Notes: generated by a model from the sequence alone, not told the origin. Shown: positions 32,168 through 42,911, counted from the first letter of the stretch. The stretch: 64,000 bases of DNA from Porphyra umbilicalis (GCA_002049455.2 KV918765.1:310001-374000), one strand, 5' to 3'. Numbers and translations: made by a program.

Positions 32168-32187
32168 TATCCCCTGCTGCTCCACCA
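32168..32187 (-). other. Putative primer binding site
   Basis: Two bases inside the 5' LTR the minus strand reads TGGTGGAGCAGCAGGGG. It begins with TGG, the complement of a tRNA CCA end, and would pair with a tRNA ending CCCCTGCTGCTCCACCA. The tRNA identity is not determined. Confidence 0.55.
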
Positions 32188-32189
32188 AA

Positions 32190-32585
32190 TGTGGTATTAA
32201 TAACGTTAGTGCAATTACCAGTGTACTGAGACCGACCGTAGCCAAGCAATACAGCGAGTTCTATCGCCGGCGCGGCGAGGAAGAAAGACCTTTTGTTGAA
32301 GGGCATCCGATGAGGAGCCGGGTGGTTCCGACGACGGCAAACCCGGACCCACGGTGATTTAATACAAACGAGGGCACCGGTCGATCGACCGTCCGATCAC
32401 AAGCGATCGTAATGAGTGCCGGCAGACAGATAAGACAGGCAAGCAAACAAACAATAAAAAATAAAAATTGCGGAAGTACCCCCCCAAAGGGCGTGCCACA
32501 AGCCGATTTACTCAAATCCGTGGATTCGGCCAGTCAAGAGGGCTACTCGTGGCCAATTGCTTATTGGGAGCAGAGATTTGCTACA
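32190..32585 (-). repeat. 5' LTR of the minus-strand Ty3 element
   Basis: This is the 396-bp direct copy of 22904-23299, beginning TGTGGTATTAATAACG and ending TTTGCTACA. Its right edge runs straight into hAT transposase-like coding sequence. Confidence 0.9.
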
Positions 32586-33795
32586 GCAGCCATTGGCCGC
32601 CTCCACGCCTTCTACTCTCGACTTGAGGTGGTCAGTGCCAAGTTGGGTACAAACAGGGCAACAGCGTTTGCATCTGTGTTTGTTGTGTCGGCTGAACCGT
32701 CCGTGCGGGCAAACACCAACCAGCTATGCATGACCATCGTCAAGCTGCTGCAATGGCGCCTCACCCTCTATAACAGTGCTGATTTGCTGCTTCTGGCCCA
32801 CATCTGGGACCCGTCGCGTGGCGTCGCCGGCCTTTGCACCCGCCCGGGGTGCTACGCCGCCTTTTACAACATCGTGCGGCTATTTCTGGGGCTGGCTTCC
32901 CGCTTTGGTGCCCTAGCCCAAGAAGGTGGTCAAGACGAGCTGGAGCAGAACCGTCGACGTCAAGCAGTTGCTGGTGTCGTCAAGTACCTGGCCGATGGCC
33001 GAGATTCTCTCATCCTCTTCGACCCAAAGGGCGGCCTTGTCGTCAATGACGCTAATGGCTGCAGCGTCGGCTGCGCTGGGGGTGGCGGCGGCAGGGGTGG
33101 CCGTGCTCGTGTGGCTGCCATGGTCATGTGGTCTCTGTGCCCAGAGTACAAGGGAAAGGTGCGGCAACGAGTGGCTCTCCGCCTCCTCGCTCTCTCCTGC
33201 CACGCCACCGAGCTTCAGCGTGTGCGGTCAGCAATGGGGCTGGTCAACTCAACAATGCGGAGCCAGCTGGGCTCTAAGCGACCGACGGTCATGACGCGGG
33301 TGGCGCTTCACCTACGCGCCCAGAACATCAAGGACGAGAAGCAGACCTTCCAACCGGGCTCCTTCTTTGAGACAGACGTCGATGAGAACCCAGTGGACGG
33401 GGGCGTCGAGGTGGTGCAGGGTGCTGAGGGCGGCTGCGAAGGTACCGGAGCGGGCCAAGATGACGACCGGGATAGACTGGCTGCGACGGGTGCGGCCTTG
33501 CAGCAGCAGCTACAAGATGAGCAAGATGCGTGCCGACACGCCGGCGAGCCGCTGCCCGACGAGGAGTCAGTCCAAGAGGTCGGGCATACCGCGGGGCCGG
33601 TGGCTTTGTCGGATGAGTACCTCCGCGAGATGCATGCACGGGCGGCGCGTGGCGGGGGGGGGCGTTGGTCCAGCAGATGCGGCGAGGGACGGGGCAGCGG
33701 TAGCCGCCCGTGGGACGAGGCCACGCGTCCTCTTCTCCAGCCTGTTTGATGCAGAGTGGTACTTGAAAGATGCCAAGGCAATCTACGGTCTGTGA
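32586..33795 (+). pseudogene. hAT transposase C-terminal remnant
   Basis: Coding character begins exactly at the LTR edge (AIGRLHAFYSRLEVVSAKL). It runs to 33749 in one frame, after which a shift in the G-run at about 33648-33662 restores a frame ending FDAEWYLKDAKAIYGL at 33795. The segment YKGKVRQRVALRLLALSCHATELQRVRSAMGLVNSTMRSQL has the layout of the hAT C-terminal dimerisation domain: W, then LA..LL, SA..R..S..G, then R..L. The preceding YNSADLLLLAHIWDPSRGV fits the hAT region upstream of it. The catalytic N-terminal half is absent, being lost or beyond the retrotransposon insertion. The acidic/Gln-rich tail is unusual. Confidence 0.55.
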
Positions 33796-33894
33796 TTGAC
33801 TCGTTCTATCAAGCCCCGTCGCGGGTCACAATGATCGCCGCCCATTCAGAAGGGGTGCTACATGAGCTCGATACAAACGTATGCGTGCTATCTT

Positions 33895-33975
33895 CGTGTG
33901 TTCACGCCCTCAAAAGGGCGTGATTTGGGCGTGATCGGGCGTGATCGTGCGTGAAACGCCCCGGGTTTGGGGTCG
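33895..33975. repeat. Clustered GGGCGTG motifs
   Basis: There are at least four GGGCGTG or inverse CACGCCC words within 80 bp, just 3' of the hAT remnant. They match the subterminal motif of the hAT-like element at 12147-14412 and support relationship of the two. Confidence 0.6.
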
Positions 33976-34429
33976 TGAAATACGAGCCTACTGCCGGGAG
34001 GCCCACGTCGGACAAGCAACTCAGATAATACCAGCCTTGGAAAGGGGGGTTTGATGCGATGAATATCGATCCAAGGCTTCGTGTCCAATCGCAGCACGCC
34101 GCCAAATCAATCACATGTCCCGGAATGCACGGGTCATCGTTCTATATAAATTTGGTAGCGAGCACTGCGGCGAATAACGCAGTATCAGCGAGGCACCCTC
34201 GGGGCCCGAGCGTAGGCGCGGAGCGCCGGAGCCGGGCCCCGAGGGTGCCGAGATGACACTGCGTTTTTCGCGCAGAGCGGAGCGTGGCTGCCTCTAGGAT
34301 TTGCCCCGGGAAACACTGCACAGGCGCCCCCATGGAGCGTGCGGGGCGCCCAAAAAGTGCGCGCTACATGAAGCGCGCAGCGCCCTTTATGGAGGCGGTG
34401 GGGGCGTAGCCGAGGTGGGGGGCGCGCAC
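33976..34429. other. Non-coding flank
   Basis: It contains an inverted repeat around 34190-34265: GAGGCACCCTCGGGGCC opposite GGCCCCGAGGGTGCC. No gene is seen. Confidence 0.45.
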
Positions 34430-34506
34430 GCCCTGATAGCCGCACGCCCGGATAGCGCCTGGCTTCTTTGCGGGCGATCCGGGGTTCGAACCCGCGGCCT
34501 TTTTGC
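34430..34506 (+). tRNA. tRNA-Arg(UCU)-like pseudogene or SINE head
   Basis: An A-box-like GATAGCCGCACGCCCGG, an anticodon-loop-like CTTCTTT within GCCTGG...GGGC, and a B-box GGGGTTCGAACCC are correctly ordered and spaced. A TTTTT run follows. The T-stem has one mismatch and the acceptor arms do not pair, so it is not a functional tRNA. It is most likely a tRNA-derived retroposon fragment or a decayed tRNA. Confidence 0.35.
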
Positions 34507-35572
34507 CACACGCTCTCTTAGCACACCATTAGTGGTACCTAATACACGATCCAACCCCAACTACACGATCCAACCCTACTAATCCACAATCCAACCCTGG
34601 CATTACCGGTGCTCGGACAAGTCGGGAATCGGACCCTAGCCAGGCATGCCCATGCAATTACACCATTTTTCTTTTGTTTAGGGGGGCCTCTTCTGGCACC
34701 GTCGACCGTCAGCAGGGCCCACAATACGAGGCGCGACTCTGCATCAAAGGTGACAAGAGCCAGACACGCGTGGAGCGTCCTGCGTGAGGTTACGTAGATG
34801 TCCACACTGGACGGCACTTGTAGCACGGTTGCGAATCCCAGCAAGACGAGGTGCGTCGTTCTATGATCTCGAGTGACTGCCGATTGAGCACCTGGAGGTA
34901 CACCACACCACACCGTAAGCTTAGAGTGGTCATTGCTTTTTATGTTCTCACGGGCTGCACAGCGGTGTGTACGCGCGCAACGATGCATGCAGGTGCACAA
35001 TAATGCGTGTGAGGCAATGGCATTCATTGTCGTCATGACACGAGGACCTGACGGCCCGCAGTTGGCTGTGTCATGCCGAATAAAAGCCGATCCAGGCTTG
35101 CTGTCTTCGCTACGTGCCCAATGCTCTACCTGGCGGATCCGTCGCCGACCGTGCCGGTCGCGGAGACTTCTCACCTGCCTTTCGCGAGGGTGGCCACTGC
35201 GAGACAATAGGGCGGAGTCGTCACGTGGCGAAAAGTGCCGGTGCCCCTCGATAGGGAGCCTCCGCACCTCTTGACAGCGGTCCTTGACAGAGTCATGCCC
35301 GACGCGCAACACGCAGTGGGGCCCTCTTGCACGAGGGCGGGGGCCTGGGTCCATCCGCCGCACGCCGGCATGCACTCAAAAGGAGACGACCCCTGGGAGC
35401 ACTGCGGCACCCAACGGTTTCTTCATCGACTTCCTCTGGCGTGCAGACGTCTTCAATCCCACCACGCATTCACAACGCCCACTTTGCGGCCACTCGGTTG
35501 ATCCCATCCTTCCCCACTCCCCGTCGCCGCGTCCACCGACTCCACACCACTCTCCACACTTCTACCGACGCC
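34507..35572. other. Intergenic with short tandem repeat and second tRNA-like fragment
   Basis: Three ~20-bp units built on CACRATCCAACCC run from about 34543 to 34598. On the minus strand about 34605-34670, TGGTGTAATTGCATGG and GGGTCCGATTCCC look like degraded A and B boxes. A 278-codon minus frame (35375-34539) crosses these features and shows no domain; I treat it as chance. The rest should include the promoter of the next gene. Confidence 0.4.
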
Positions 35573-36241
35573 ATGGTCGACGAGGCGGCGGTGCGGTACG
35601 GCTGGCCGCGTACGGACTTGCTGGCGCTCATCGGCAAGCCCTATGCCGCCGATCCGCACCTCCCACTGCCAGCCTCGGAGCGGGGCCCGCTGGAGTGGCG
35701 GTGGCTCCCCTTCAAGTGTAAGATCACGTTACACGCGCTGTTGCTAGTGTTGGGGTTGGTGCCTCTGACGTCAGGCAGCGCACTGCTCGTCGCAGGCTTC
35801 TCGAAGAGACAGGGCGCACCTCTTGTGGGTGGTCTCGTGCTGCAGCTGATCGGCTGTGGCGCCATCATGAGCTCCTACACGTTGTGGTGGAACGCCGCCA
35901 TACGGGCGGCAATGTCTGTTGCGCGAGGCAGAGCCGCCCAAGCGCGGTCTCTGTGGTCTCTGTGCACGAAGCCGTGGGTCGCCAAGGACACCTTCTACAT
36001 TGTAAAGGTGAGCAGAGGCATGTCCCTGCGCGTGCTGCGCGACGGCACCACGGAGATGCTCACCGACGGGGCAGCATCGGTTTTGAAGGTCAACGTTGTA
36101 ACTAGCGACGACGCCAACCGTAGCATTGCCGTTCAGGTGGGAGAGAAATCTTCCCACCTGACGGGACCGCCGGGGGGGGGGTTGCTGCCGCGCGTGCCGT
36201 CGACGGTGCCGGCGTCGCCGTCGGCTCCGTCGACGGTTTGA
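35573..36241 (+). CDS. Small two-helix membrane protein, function unknown
   Basis: This 222-residue protein starts at the ATG at 35573 (context GCCATGG). The N-terminal ~50 residues are soluble and include PLEWRWLPFKCK. Two hydrophobic helices follow, at about 52-76 (LHALLLVLGLVPLTSGSALL) and 82-106 (PLVGGLVLQLIGCGAIMSSY), separated by a short SKRQG loop. This hairpin layout is like the TMEM230/TMEM134 type, but the diagnostic residues after helix 2 are not clear, so no family is assigned. The C-terminal ~110 residues are mixed, with YIVKVSRGMSLRVLRDGTTE, and end in a Pro/Ser run. The frame is clean. The upstream frame back to 35327 is Arg/His-rich and unlikely to be coding. Confidence 0.6.
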   Translation: MVDEAAVRYGWPRTDLLALIGKPYAADPHLPLPASERGPLEWRWLPFKCKITLHALLLVLGLVPLTSGSALLVAGFSKRQGAPLVGGLVLQLIGCGAIMSSYTLWWNAAIRAAMSVARGRAAQARSLWSLCTKPWVAKDTFYIVKVSRGMSLRVLRDGTTEMLTDGAASVLKVNVVTSDDANRSIAVQVGEKSSHLTGPPGGGLLPRVPSTVPASPSAPSTV

Positions 36242-36632
36242 CACGGACGACACGCGCGGGGCGCTTCACGGGGGGAGCGGTACGGCGGGAAGACCCAGAC
36301 GGCTCGGTTCACCGACGTAGACCACGAGAGGCGCTGGGCCACGCCATCGAGCGGCATTGGGGTGGAGGTGCTCCTCTGTGTGTGGATGTTAAAAACATTA
36401 TTTGTAGAGAAGGTCAAGGGCGCAACGCCCACCACAAGAGGACACCAAAGAGAGCACTCGGCCAGTGAAAACAAAAACGGCCAGTCTGCGGCACGCCGCC
36501 ACAGTCCTGACTACCCTCGCATTGCACCGAATCGTCGAACCCCTCCAAACGCTCCCACCGACGGCCGCCGCACCCGGCCCCCATCACGGCAGCGACGCCG
36601 CCGCCCTGGGCGGGCCACACCCCCCAGCAGCG
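36242..36632. other. 3' flank of the membrane protein gene
   Basis: A lower-GC stretch around 36375-36480 is compatible with a 3' UTR. No further gene is seen before the inverted-repeat element. Confidence 0.35.
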
Positions 36633-37302
36633 CAGTGGTGACAAACCGGGGGTGGGACACAAATGCCATTTTGGGCCATGTGGACCCACATTCGGTCACA
36701 GAATCGGCCTGTGCGGGGTCACACACGCAGATTTTTCCCACAAACCTTTGTGGATGATATTTCCTGTCTTCTGGGGTTGGATGTCTTTACACCCCCAGAA
36801 GCGTCTCGACGAGAGGAAGAGCATTGCGCCGAGTCTGGCCGCCCAAGTGGACAGGAAATGCGCTTCACAAAGCCATGTGGAACAGCCGTAGCGTCCATCC
36901 ACAAAGGCATGTGGAGGCGACCGGTGCTTTGTGGGCGGCCTGTTGCGTGTGGGGATATCTCCCAACAGTAAGGCGACAAGACGAGGGTGCTCTCCCACCA
37001 TGTTGGCCCAGTGGAGAGCATGGCGCGACGTCAGAAGGAAAGTTTCGAGCTCTCATTGGCCATTATCAGCTTAGAGACAAAGCGTTGATTGGCTGTTTCG
37101 CACTGTCCGGCTGTCTGTTCATGGGGAGATTCTTTGTGCTGATATGCCGTGGGTCAACTCACGAACTGTAACCCACAAGAGCCACCACAAAACCATGTCA
37201 ATGTGTGTGGTTTTTGGCGTCCTGTGGAATCCCCACACGTCGCTCTGGCCTTTCCACATGGCAAAAAGTCGTTTGTGTCCCACCCCCGGTTAGTCACCAC
37301 TG
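36633..37302 (+). mobile_element. CAGTGG-ended MITE, copy 1 (670 bp)
   Basis: The left end CAGTGGTGACAAACCGGGG and the inverse of the right end, CAGTGGTGACTAACCGGGG, match over ~31 bp with one difference (both continue GTGGGACACAAA). There is no coding capacity. It lies in a GCGCAG context on both sides, so the target duplication is ambiguous (CG or GCGCAG). A nearly identical copy in the same orientation is at 40275-40945. Confidence 0.88.
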
Positions 37303-39240
37303 CGCAGGGGGCGGCCGCTCCTCCCGCGCGCACAGCAGCACGTGGCGGCGGTCGCCGCCAACCCGACGGCGCCCCCCCCCCCCACCTTCCCCGCCCGCCC
37401 TGGGGCGGGGGTGGCCCCTCCCACCAGCCCCACCGCCTCCCCCCGTGGTCGGCCGCCGCTCGTTCCGCCGCGGTCGCCCCCCCCCCCCGACGCCACCCAA
37501 GGACGGGGCCACAACGGGAGCGGAGGTCGGTGCGCCCCGGTTGCCCCGTCGGACAAAGCACCACTCTCAGGAACGCAGACGTCCGCCGCCGACAGCCGCC
37601 GTCCCGCGTCAGCGACCGCGCGACCGTGACGCGTGCACCGGGGTGGCGCGCAGACGCACATCCCCTCCGTGGGCGCCGCCGCCGTCAAGGGGCGCCCCCC
37701 ACCGTTCACGTGCCCGCCTCCCAAGGCGGCCACCCTACGGCCAGATGGTCGACGGCCGCGGCCGCGCCGACACGCAGACACAAGCAGCAACGGCGGGTGG
37801 CCGCGGCGACGGCGGTCCGTCGAGGGGGTCGGTGGGGAGGGGGACTCGCCGAGCGGGCCCGCCGCTGCCGCCCGCCGCCCAAGTTGAGCGCCCACCCGCC
37901 GCCGACCCCCGCGCGAACCTGCCGCCAGCAACGGGGCCGCAAGGCGGGGTGCCACCCCCGCATGGGCACCCGGGCGTGCCCGCTCGGCTGCTGCACCGTC
38001 CCACGCCGCCGCTGTCGGCCTCGGTGTGCCCCGCCCCCCCTCCTCCCCTCGACACGTTGCTGCCGGTCGACCGGCCCGCGCGCCGCGTCTGCGCAGCCGA
38101 CAGGGATGCCACCCCCGCCGTTGCAGACGTGCCTCGGACGGTCTGACGCCGCGCCGGCGCCGCCCCCGCCGGCCGCCCGCCGTGGCCACCGGCTCGAACC
38201 CGACCAACCGCTGGGCGCGGCGTGCCGGGGCGTGCCCCAGCAGCGGCGCACCGGGTACCCGCCCGGTGCGCCGCGGAGGGGGCAGGCACCCGCGCCCGCC
38301 CGACGGCTCCCCCGTCGGCGGTGGGAGGGGTGTGGGGGGGGAGGACCGCGCCCGACGTTGGCGGCACGCGCCTTGTCGACGCTGACGCCGCGTTGCTGCA
38401 GCGGCGCGGCGGCCGCGTCGACGGGGGTGCGCCCGCCTGCGGCGACCGCGGCGGGGCGTGGCGGCGGCGGCCGCGTCGAGGGGCGGCGGCGCCGCGGGGG
38501 GGGGTTAAACCCCCCAACGGAGGGGGGGGGCGCCCCCGACGGGCGGCGCCAGCGGCGGCACCGCGTGGGCCGGCGTGCGTGCCGGCGGGTCGACCACGGC
38601 GGCGGCCACACCCGCCGCTGTCGCCGGCGCGGCCGTCCCCAGCCGCCGGCGGTGGGTCGGTCGCGGCGTCGCCCCGCCCCGCGGGTGCCGACGCTGGCCG
38701 CGCCGCCGCCGCTGCCGCGCGCGTCACGCCTGTGACGCTCCTCTTCCTTCCCGTCGGCCCCCACCACCCCACCCACCGCCGCGTCGGCCACCGCCGCGAC
38801 CGCCGCTGCCGCCGTCGACGCCGCTGCCGCCGGCCCCGCCGCCGCCGCCGCCGCCGCCGCCGGTGCCGTTGTTGTCGGCCCCGCGACCGCGGTCGCGGGG
38901 GCGCCGCCGACCGGCGGCGGCGCCGCTGTCGCGTGCCCCCGCCGCCTCGTGACGCGGTGCGGGAGCCCCCCGTCCCCCGACCCGTCGGTCTGCTGGCCAC
39001 GCCGATGACCGGTGCTGCCGCCCACCGCCCGCCCAGCGTCGATCCGCGGAGGAGCAGGGGCGGGTCCATCGCGCGAGAGGGGGGGGGACATCCCGGGGGG
39101 AAGAGGGGCGCGTGTCGGCTGGTGAAGGGCGCGCCGCGCGGCCGACCGCCGCGCCGCCGCGGGCGCGGCACCGCGCCCGCCTGCCGGCGGGGACGCCGGG
39201 CTCCCGCCACCGCCCCCGCCCACGACCGGTCGCCACGGGT

Positions 39241-39277
<37 letters not shown>

Positions 39278-39791
39278 ACGCCGCCGCTGCCGCCACAGCG
39301 TCGGCGGGGCCTGGGCCCTCGCGGGGGGTGGTCCGCGCCTGGCCGGCCGGCGCGCCGACCCCAGGGGGACGACCCGGCCGCCGGCGCCGTCGTGCGCGGC
39401 GGCGGTGTCCGCGGCAGCGTCGACGCCGGTCACGCACGCCGGCCGTGCCGGCGCCGCCAGAGGGGGATGCGGCCGCCGCCGTCGCGTCGGCCGCCGCGAC
39501 GGCGGCGGCCACAGCGAGCACCCATCACGCACCCGTAGGCGGGAGCGCCCGCCGACGCCGCCGCCGCCCGGTCGGCGGGGGGCCACCCGCTGTGCAGTTG
39601 GGCGTTGGGCGGTGCGAGGGCTCGAGCCACCTGAGGGGCGGGAAGCGGCGGCGCCCCACCGTCGCCCCATGTGCCCACCGGGGGCCGCCCGCCGCCTGCC
39701 CCCGCTGCGCCGTCGGGTTCAGGCGCGCCGCGTCGGGCACTCGCAGCCAACGGCGGCGGCGGCCGCGGCCGCAGCGACGGCGAGGCTGCGC
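37303..39791. other. Extremely GC-rich tract between two MITE copies, no supported gene
   Basis: About 2.5 kb of overwhelmingly G+C sequence with CCG/CGG/GGC runs. Frames of 300-650 codons are open on both strands at once, all Arg/Pro/Ala/Gly. That is what stop-poor composition gives by chance. No domain, no biased single frame and no start context stands out. Confidence 0.7.
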
Positions 39792-40243
39792 AGCGGGCCC
39801 AAAACCGTCGTCAAGAGCACGTCTGCTTTTGCGTGTTTTCGGACGAACAGATTATCTGCAAACCGCCCTGGGGCTCTGTCAAGGCTGGTTTTTTCCAGAA
39901 AAGGCGCCAAAATAATCTGTTCGCCGGGATAGATGCATCTCCACTCGTAAAAAGAGAGACACAGTATAAGACGTATACACTTCACCCTTCCAGAAAGAGA
40001 GAGAGGCGGAGAAGCATCTATGACCCTGCTAGCAGGCGCAATGTGCGCAGTGAGGAACGATTCCTGTTCTCGCGAACACAAATATGCAAGGACCTCGCAT
40101 GGGATGGCCTCTGAGAGCCTGTCAAGGGGGGTCGATCTGTTTTTTGCACAGGAATTCTGTTTCTTCAAACAGGAACACGGGCCTCCAAGAGGCTCAAAAC
40201 AGGCAAGAACAGACGTGCTTTTGACGACGGTTCTGGGCCCGCT
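39792..40243 (+). mobile_element. AGCGGGCCCA-ended MITE, copy A (~452 bp)
   Basis: The left end AGCGGGCCCAAAACCGTCG and the inverse of the right end, AGCGGGCCCAGAACCGTCG, match over ~33 bp (continuing TCAARAGCACGTCTG). It is flanked by GCGC on both sides. Internal A/T-richer sequence has no coding capacity. A second, inverted copy lies at 41000-42512. Confidence 0.85.
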
Positions 40244-40274
40244 GCGCTGTGGGTGGGGAGGCACCGGCGGCAGC

Positions 40275-40945
40275 GCAATGGTGTCTAACCGGGGGTGGGA
40301 CACAAATGCCGTTTTGGGCCATGTGGATCCACATTCGGTCACGGAATCGGCCTGTGCGGGGTCACACACGCAGACTTTTTCCACAAACCTTTGTGGATGA
40401 TATTTCCTGTCTTCTGGGGTTGGATGTGTTTACACCGCCAGAAGCGTCTCGACGAGAGGAAGAGCATTGCGCCGAGTCTGGTCGCCCAAGTGAACAGGAA
40501 GTGCGCTTCACACAGCCATGTGGAACAGCCGTAGCGTCCGTCCACAAAGGCATGTGGAGGCGACCGCTGCTTTGTGGGCGGCCTGTTGCGTGTTGGGATA
40601 TCTCCCAACAGTAAGGCGACACGACGAGGGTGCTCTCCCACCATGTTGGCCCAGTGGAGATCATGGCTCGACGTCAGAAAGAAAGTTTCGAGCTCTCATT
40701 GGCCATCATCAGCTTAGAGACAAAGCATTGATTGGCTGTTTTGCACTGTCGGGCTGTCTGTTCATGGGGAGATTCCATGTGCTGATATGCCGTGGGTCGA
40801 CTCACGAACTGTAAACCACAAGAGCCACCACAAAACCATGTCAATGTGTGTGGCTTTTGGCGTCCTGCGGAAGCCCCACATGTCGGTCTGACCTTTCCAC
40901 ATGGTAAAAAGTCGTTTGTGTCCCACCCCCGGTTAGTCACCACTG
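40275..40945 (+). mobile_element. CAGTGG-ended MITE, copy 2 (671 bp)
   Basis: This is a second copy of the 36633-37302 element, same orientation, with a few percent difference by eye. The left end has drifted to CAATGGTGTCTAACCGG. It sits ~30 bp from MITE copy A and ~55 bp from copy B, inside a cluster of insertions. Confidence 0.88.
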
Positions 40946-40999
40946 CGCAGCGGCCGGTCGCGGGTGCACCCCCCGACAGCGCGGGCGTTCGCGCTGCGC

Positions 41000-42512
41000 A
41001 GCGAGCCCAGAACCGTCGTCAAAAGCACGTCTTTTTTCGCCTGTTTTGAGCCTCTTGGAGGCCCATGTTTCTGTTTTAAGAAAAAAAATTCCTGTGCAAA
41101 AAAGATATCGACCCCCCTTGACAGGCTCTCAGAGTAGGGTTGCCCAACTGGTTTATCGTAATTGGTTAAAACTGGTTTACATTGGGTAAAAATCAGACAT
41201 CGCTTGCAAACTAGTTTCGGATGCAAAATATTGGTTAAACTGGTTGTTTTTTAAATACGGAGCAGTTGCGGTCACGTGACCGGAACTGTCCCAGTTCTGT
41301 GGCGTTAAGTGCGTGACGAGTCCCAACTTGATGACGCGTGCACGACCAGATCCGACGACTCGTGTCTTCGTCTCTCACACCGGCCCCGTCGCCGGCGCTT
41401 CCCGTGCTGCGAGCCCACCATGGCTGCCGCACACAAGTCGGGCAACCACACCCCACACGCCCGCACAGGAAAAGGACCGCCACGTACGCATCACGCCGCC
41501 GTGCGGGAGGAGTGAAGGTGCATGTACCTAGCAGCCTCGCGTAGATCTGGAAAAGAAAAGAAACAAGGAGGACCAATGCGCATGCCAAGAACACATCATG
41601 CACACAGAAGCAAAAGAGAAGGGAGCGCCGCGCAGAGGAGACAGATGCTCGTGTCAGACGCGCTGCACACAGACAACATCACATGTACTGGCAGCTCGAG
41701 CGACGTCCACATATCACCTACAAACGTATCACCCACAAACACACGCGAGCACAATTCCATGTATCATACCATGCGGCTGGACGTGATGATGAGGGATGAT
41801 GCCACAACCCTATGCGGTGCAGTAGACGGATGCCTACAACAAGTCAAAGACCAGCGTGGGTACAGCACATGGCACCAATGACCAACCGACGACAGAGCGT
41901 TGGGCGGGGGCGCGAGGAGGGAGGTAGACCTGCAACGGGCTCGTTAGGCGTGGCACCGAGAGCAACAGAGACAACGGAACAGGATAGGGTGGGGGGGGGG
42001 ACGAGTGTGGCGCTTGGGTCGGCGTGGCCTAGGAGAGTGGATTGCTCATGCCCGGGATGGGCCAACACGGCTGAAATTGCCGTGCGGGCTGTCCGTGCAC
42101 CTGTCACCTCTTGGGTGGCTGCGACCCACTCGCTGCGGAGCCACAGACACCCAGTCTCATTTGTGGCTGGTGCTCGCCCTTGTCCAACTAACTAGTTTAA
42201 AAACTGGTTCTTGGCTACTGAACACATCGGATGAACTGGTTCGGCCGCGCGAACCAATTGGGCAACACTATCTCAGAGGCCATCCCATGCGAGGTCCTTG
42301 CACATTTGTGTTTGCGAGAACAGGAATCGTTCCTCACTCCACACATTGCGCCTGCTCAGAGGGCCATATATGCTCCTCGGAGAACAGATGATTTTGGCGC
42401 ACTTTCTGGAAAAAAGCAGCCCTGACAGAGCCCCAGGGCGGTTTGTAGATTATGTGTTCGTCCCAAAACACCCAAAAGCAGACGTGCTCTTGACGACGGT
42501 TTTGGGCTGGCT
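41000..42512 (-). mobile_element. AGCGGGCCCA-ended MITE, copy B, split by a hAT insertion
   Basis: This is inverted relative to copy A. The halves 41000-41134 and 42271-42512 together match copy A: AACCGTCGTCAAAAGCACG, the GACAGGCTCTCAGAG/GGCCATCCCATGCGAGG junction, and GACGTGCTCTTGACGACGG. The uninterrupted copy A shows the pre-insertion sequence at the break. Confidence 0.88.
41135..42270 (+). mobile_element. Non-autonomous hAT element, 1136 bp, with 8-bp target duplication
   Basis: The ends are TAGGGTTGCCCAACTGGTTT and, inverted, TAGTGTTGCCCAATTGGTTC. It is flanked on both sides by the 8-bp duplication TCTCAGAG (41127-41134 and 42271-42278), the hAT hallmark. AACTGGTT repeats crowd both subterminal regions. 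The interior has no transposase; small frames there look random. Confidence 0.93.
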
Positions 42513-42866
42513 GCGCTGGCTACCAGCCGGCAGCAGCGCGCGGTCGCCGCAGCGCCGCCCCGCTGCCGCCCGTCGCGTCAGACGCGGGGCGCCGCCGCCA
42601 CCGCCGCGCGGCGGGTGGTTCGACGGCGAGCGCGCGTCGACGGGGGCGCGCCGGTCGGCGGCGACGGGGTCCGCCGCGCCGCAACCGTGCACGGTCGGGC
42701 AGGGGGGGGGCGGGCCGCGCAACGGCATTTGTGCGCGCAAACGCTGCCGGACGGCGGCCACCTCCCCATGCCGTGGGGTCGTTATCGGCTCGAATGCTCG
42801 AATGATTGGCTCACATGTCCCGAGATGATAACTTTTCGATACCAGCTGAGCCAATGTCATCTCTCT
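42513..42866. other. GC-rich spacer between mobile elements
   Basis: Short GC-rich stretch (42520-42770) then balanced sequence. No gene is supported. Confidence 0.4.
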
Positions 42867-42911
42867 TATTGCTGATCCCCGAATTTTGTCCTGTGGGACA
42901 GAGAGAGAGAC

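Larger units (their letters stand above)
22904..32585 (-). mobile_element. Ty3/Gypsy chromodomain LTR retrotransposon with antisense ORF, RT-deleted
   Basis: The element is 9.68 kb and bounded by two 396-bp direct LTRs. Reading on the minus strand the order is: 5' LTR, PBS, gag, protease, RT remnant, RNase H, integrase, chromodomain. A long plus-strand frame then precedes the 3' LTR. Integrase followed by a chromodomain places it with chromoviruses. Multiple stops and frameshifts, plus loss of the RT palm, make it non-autonomous. By eye the LTRs differ at about 20 of 396 positions, so insertion was not recent. No target-site duplication is visible, which suggests later rearrangement. Confidence 0.9.

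Noticed and set aside
34539-35375. 278-codon minus-strand frame
   Set aside because: It crosses tandem repeats and tRNA-like DNA, shows no domain and has no biased composition typical of neighbouring genes.
37303-39791. Frames of 300-650 codons on both strands
   Set aside because: All frames are open together because stops are scarce at this GC content. The translations are pure Arg/Pro/Ala/Gly runs with no domain.
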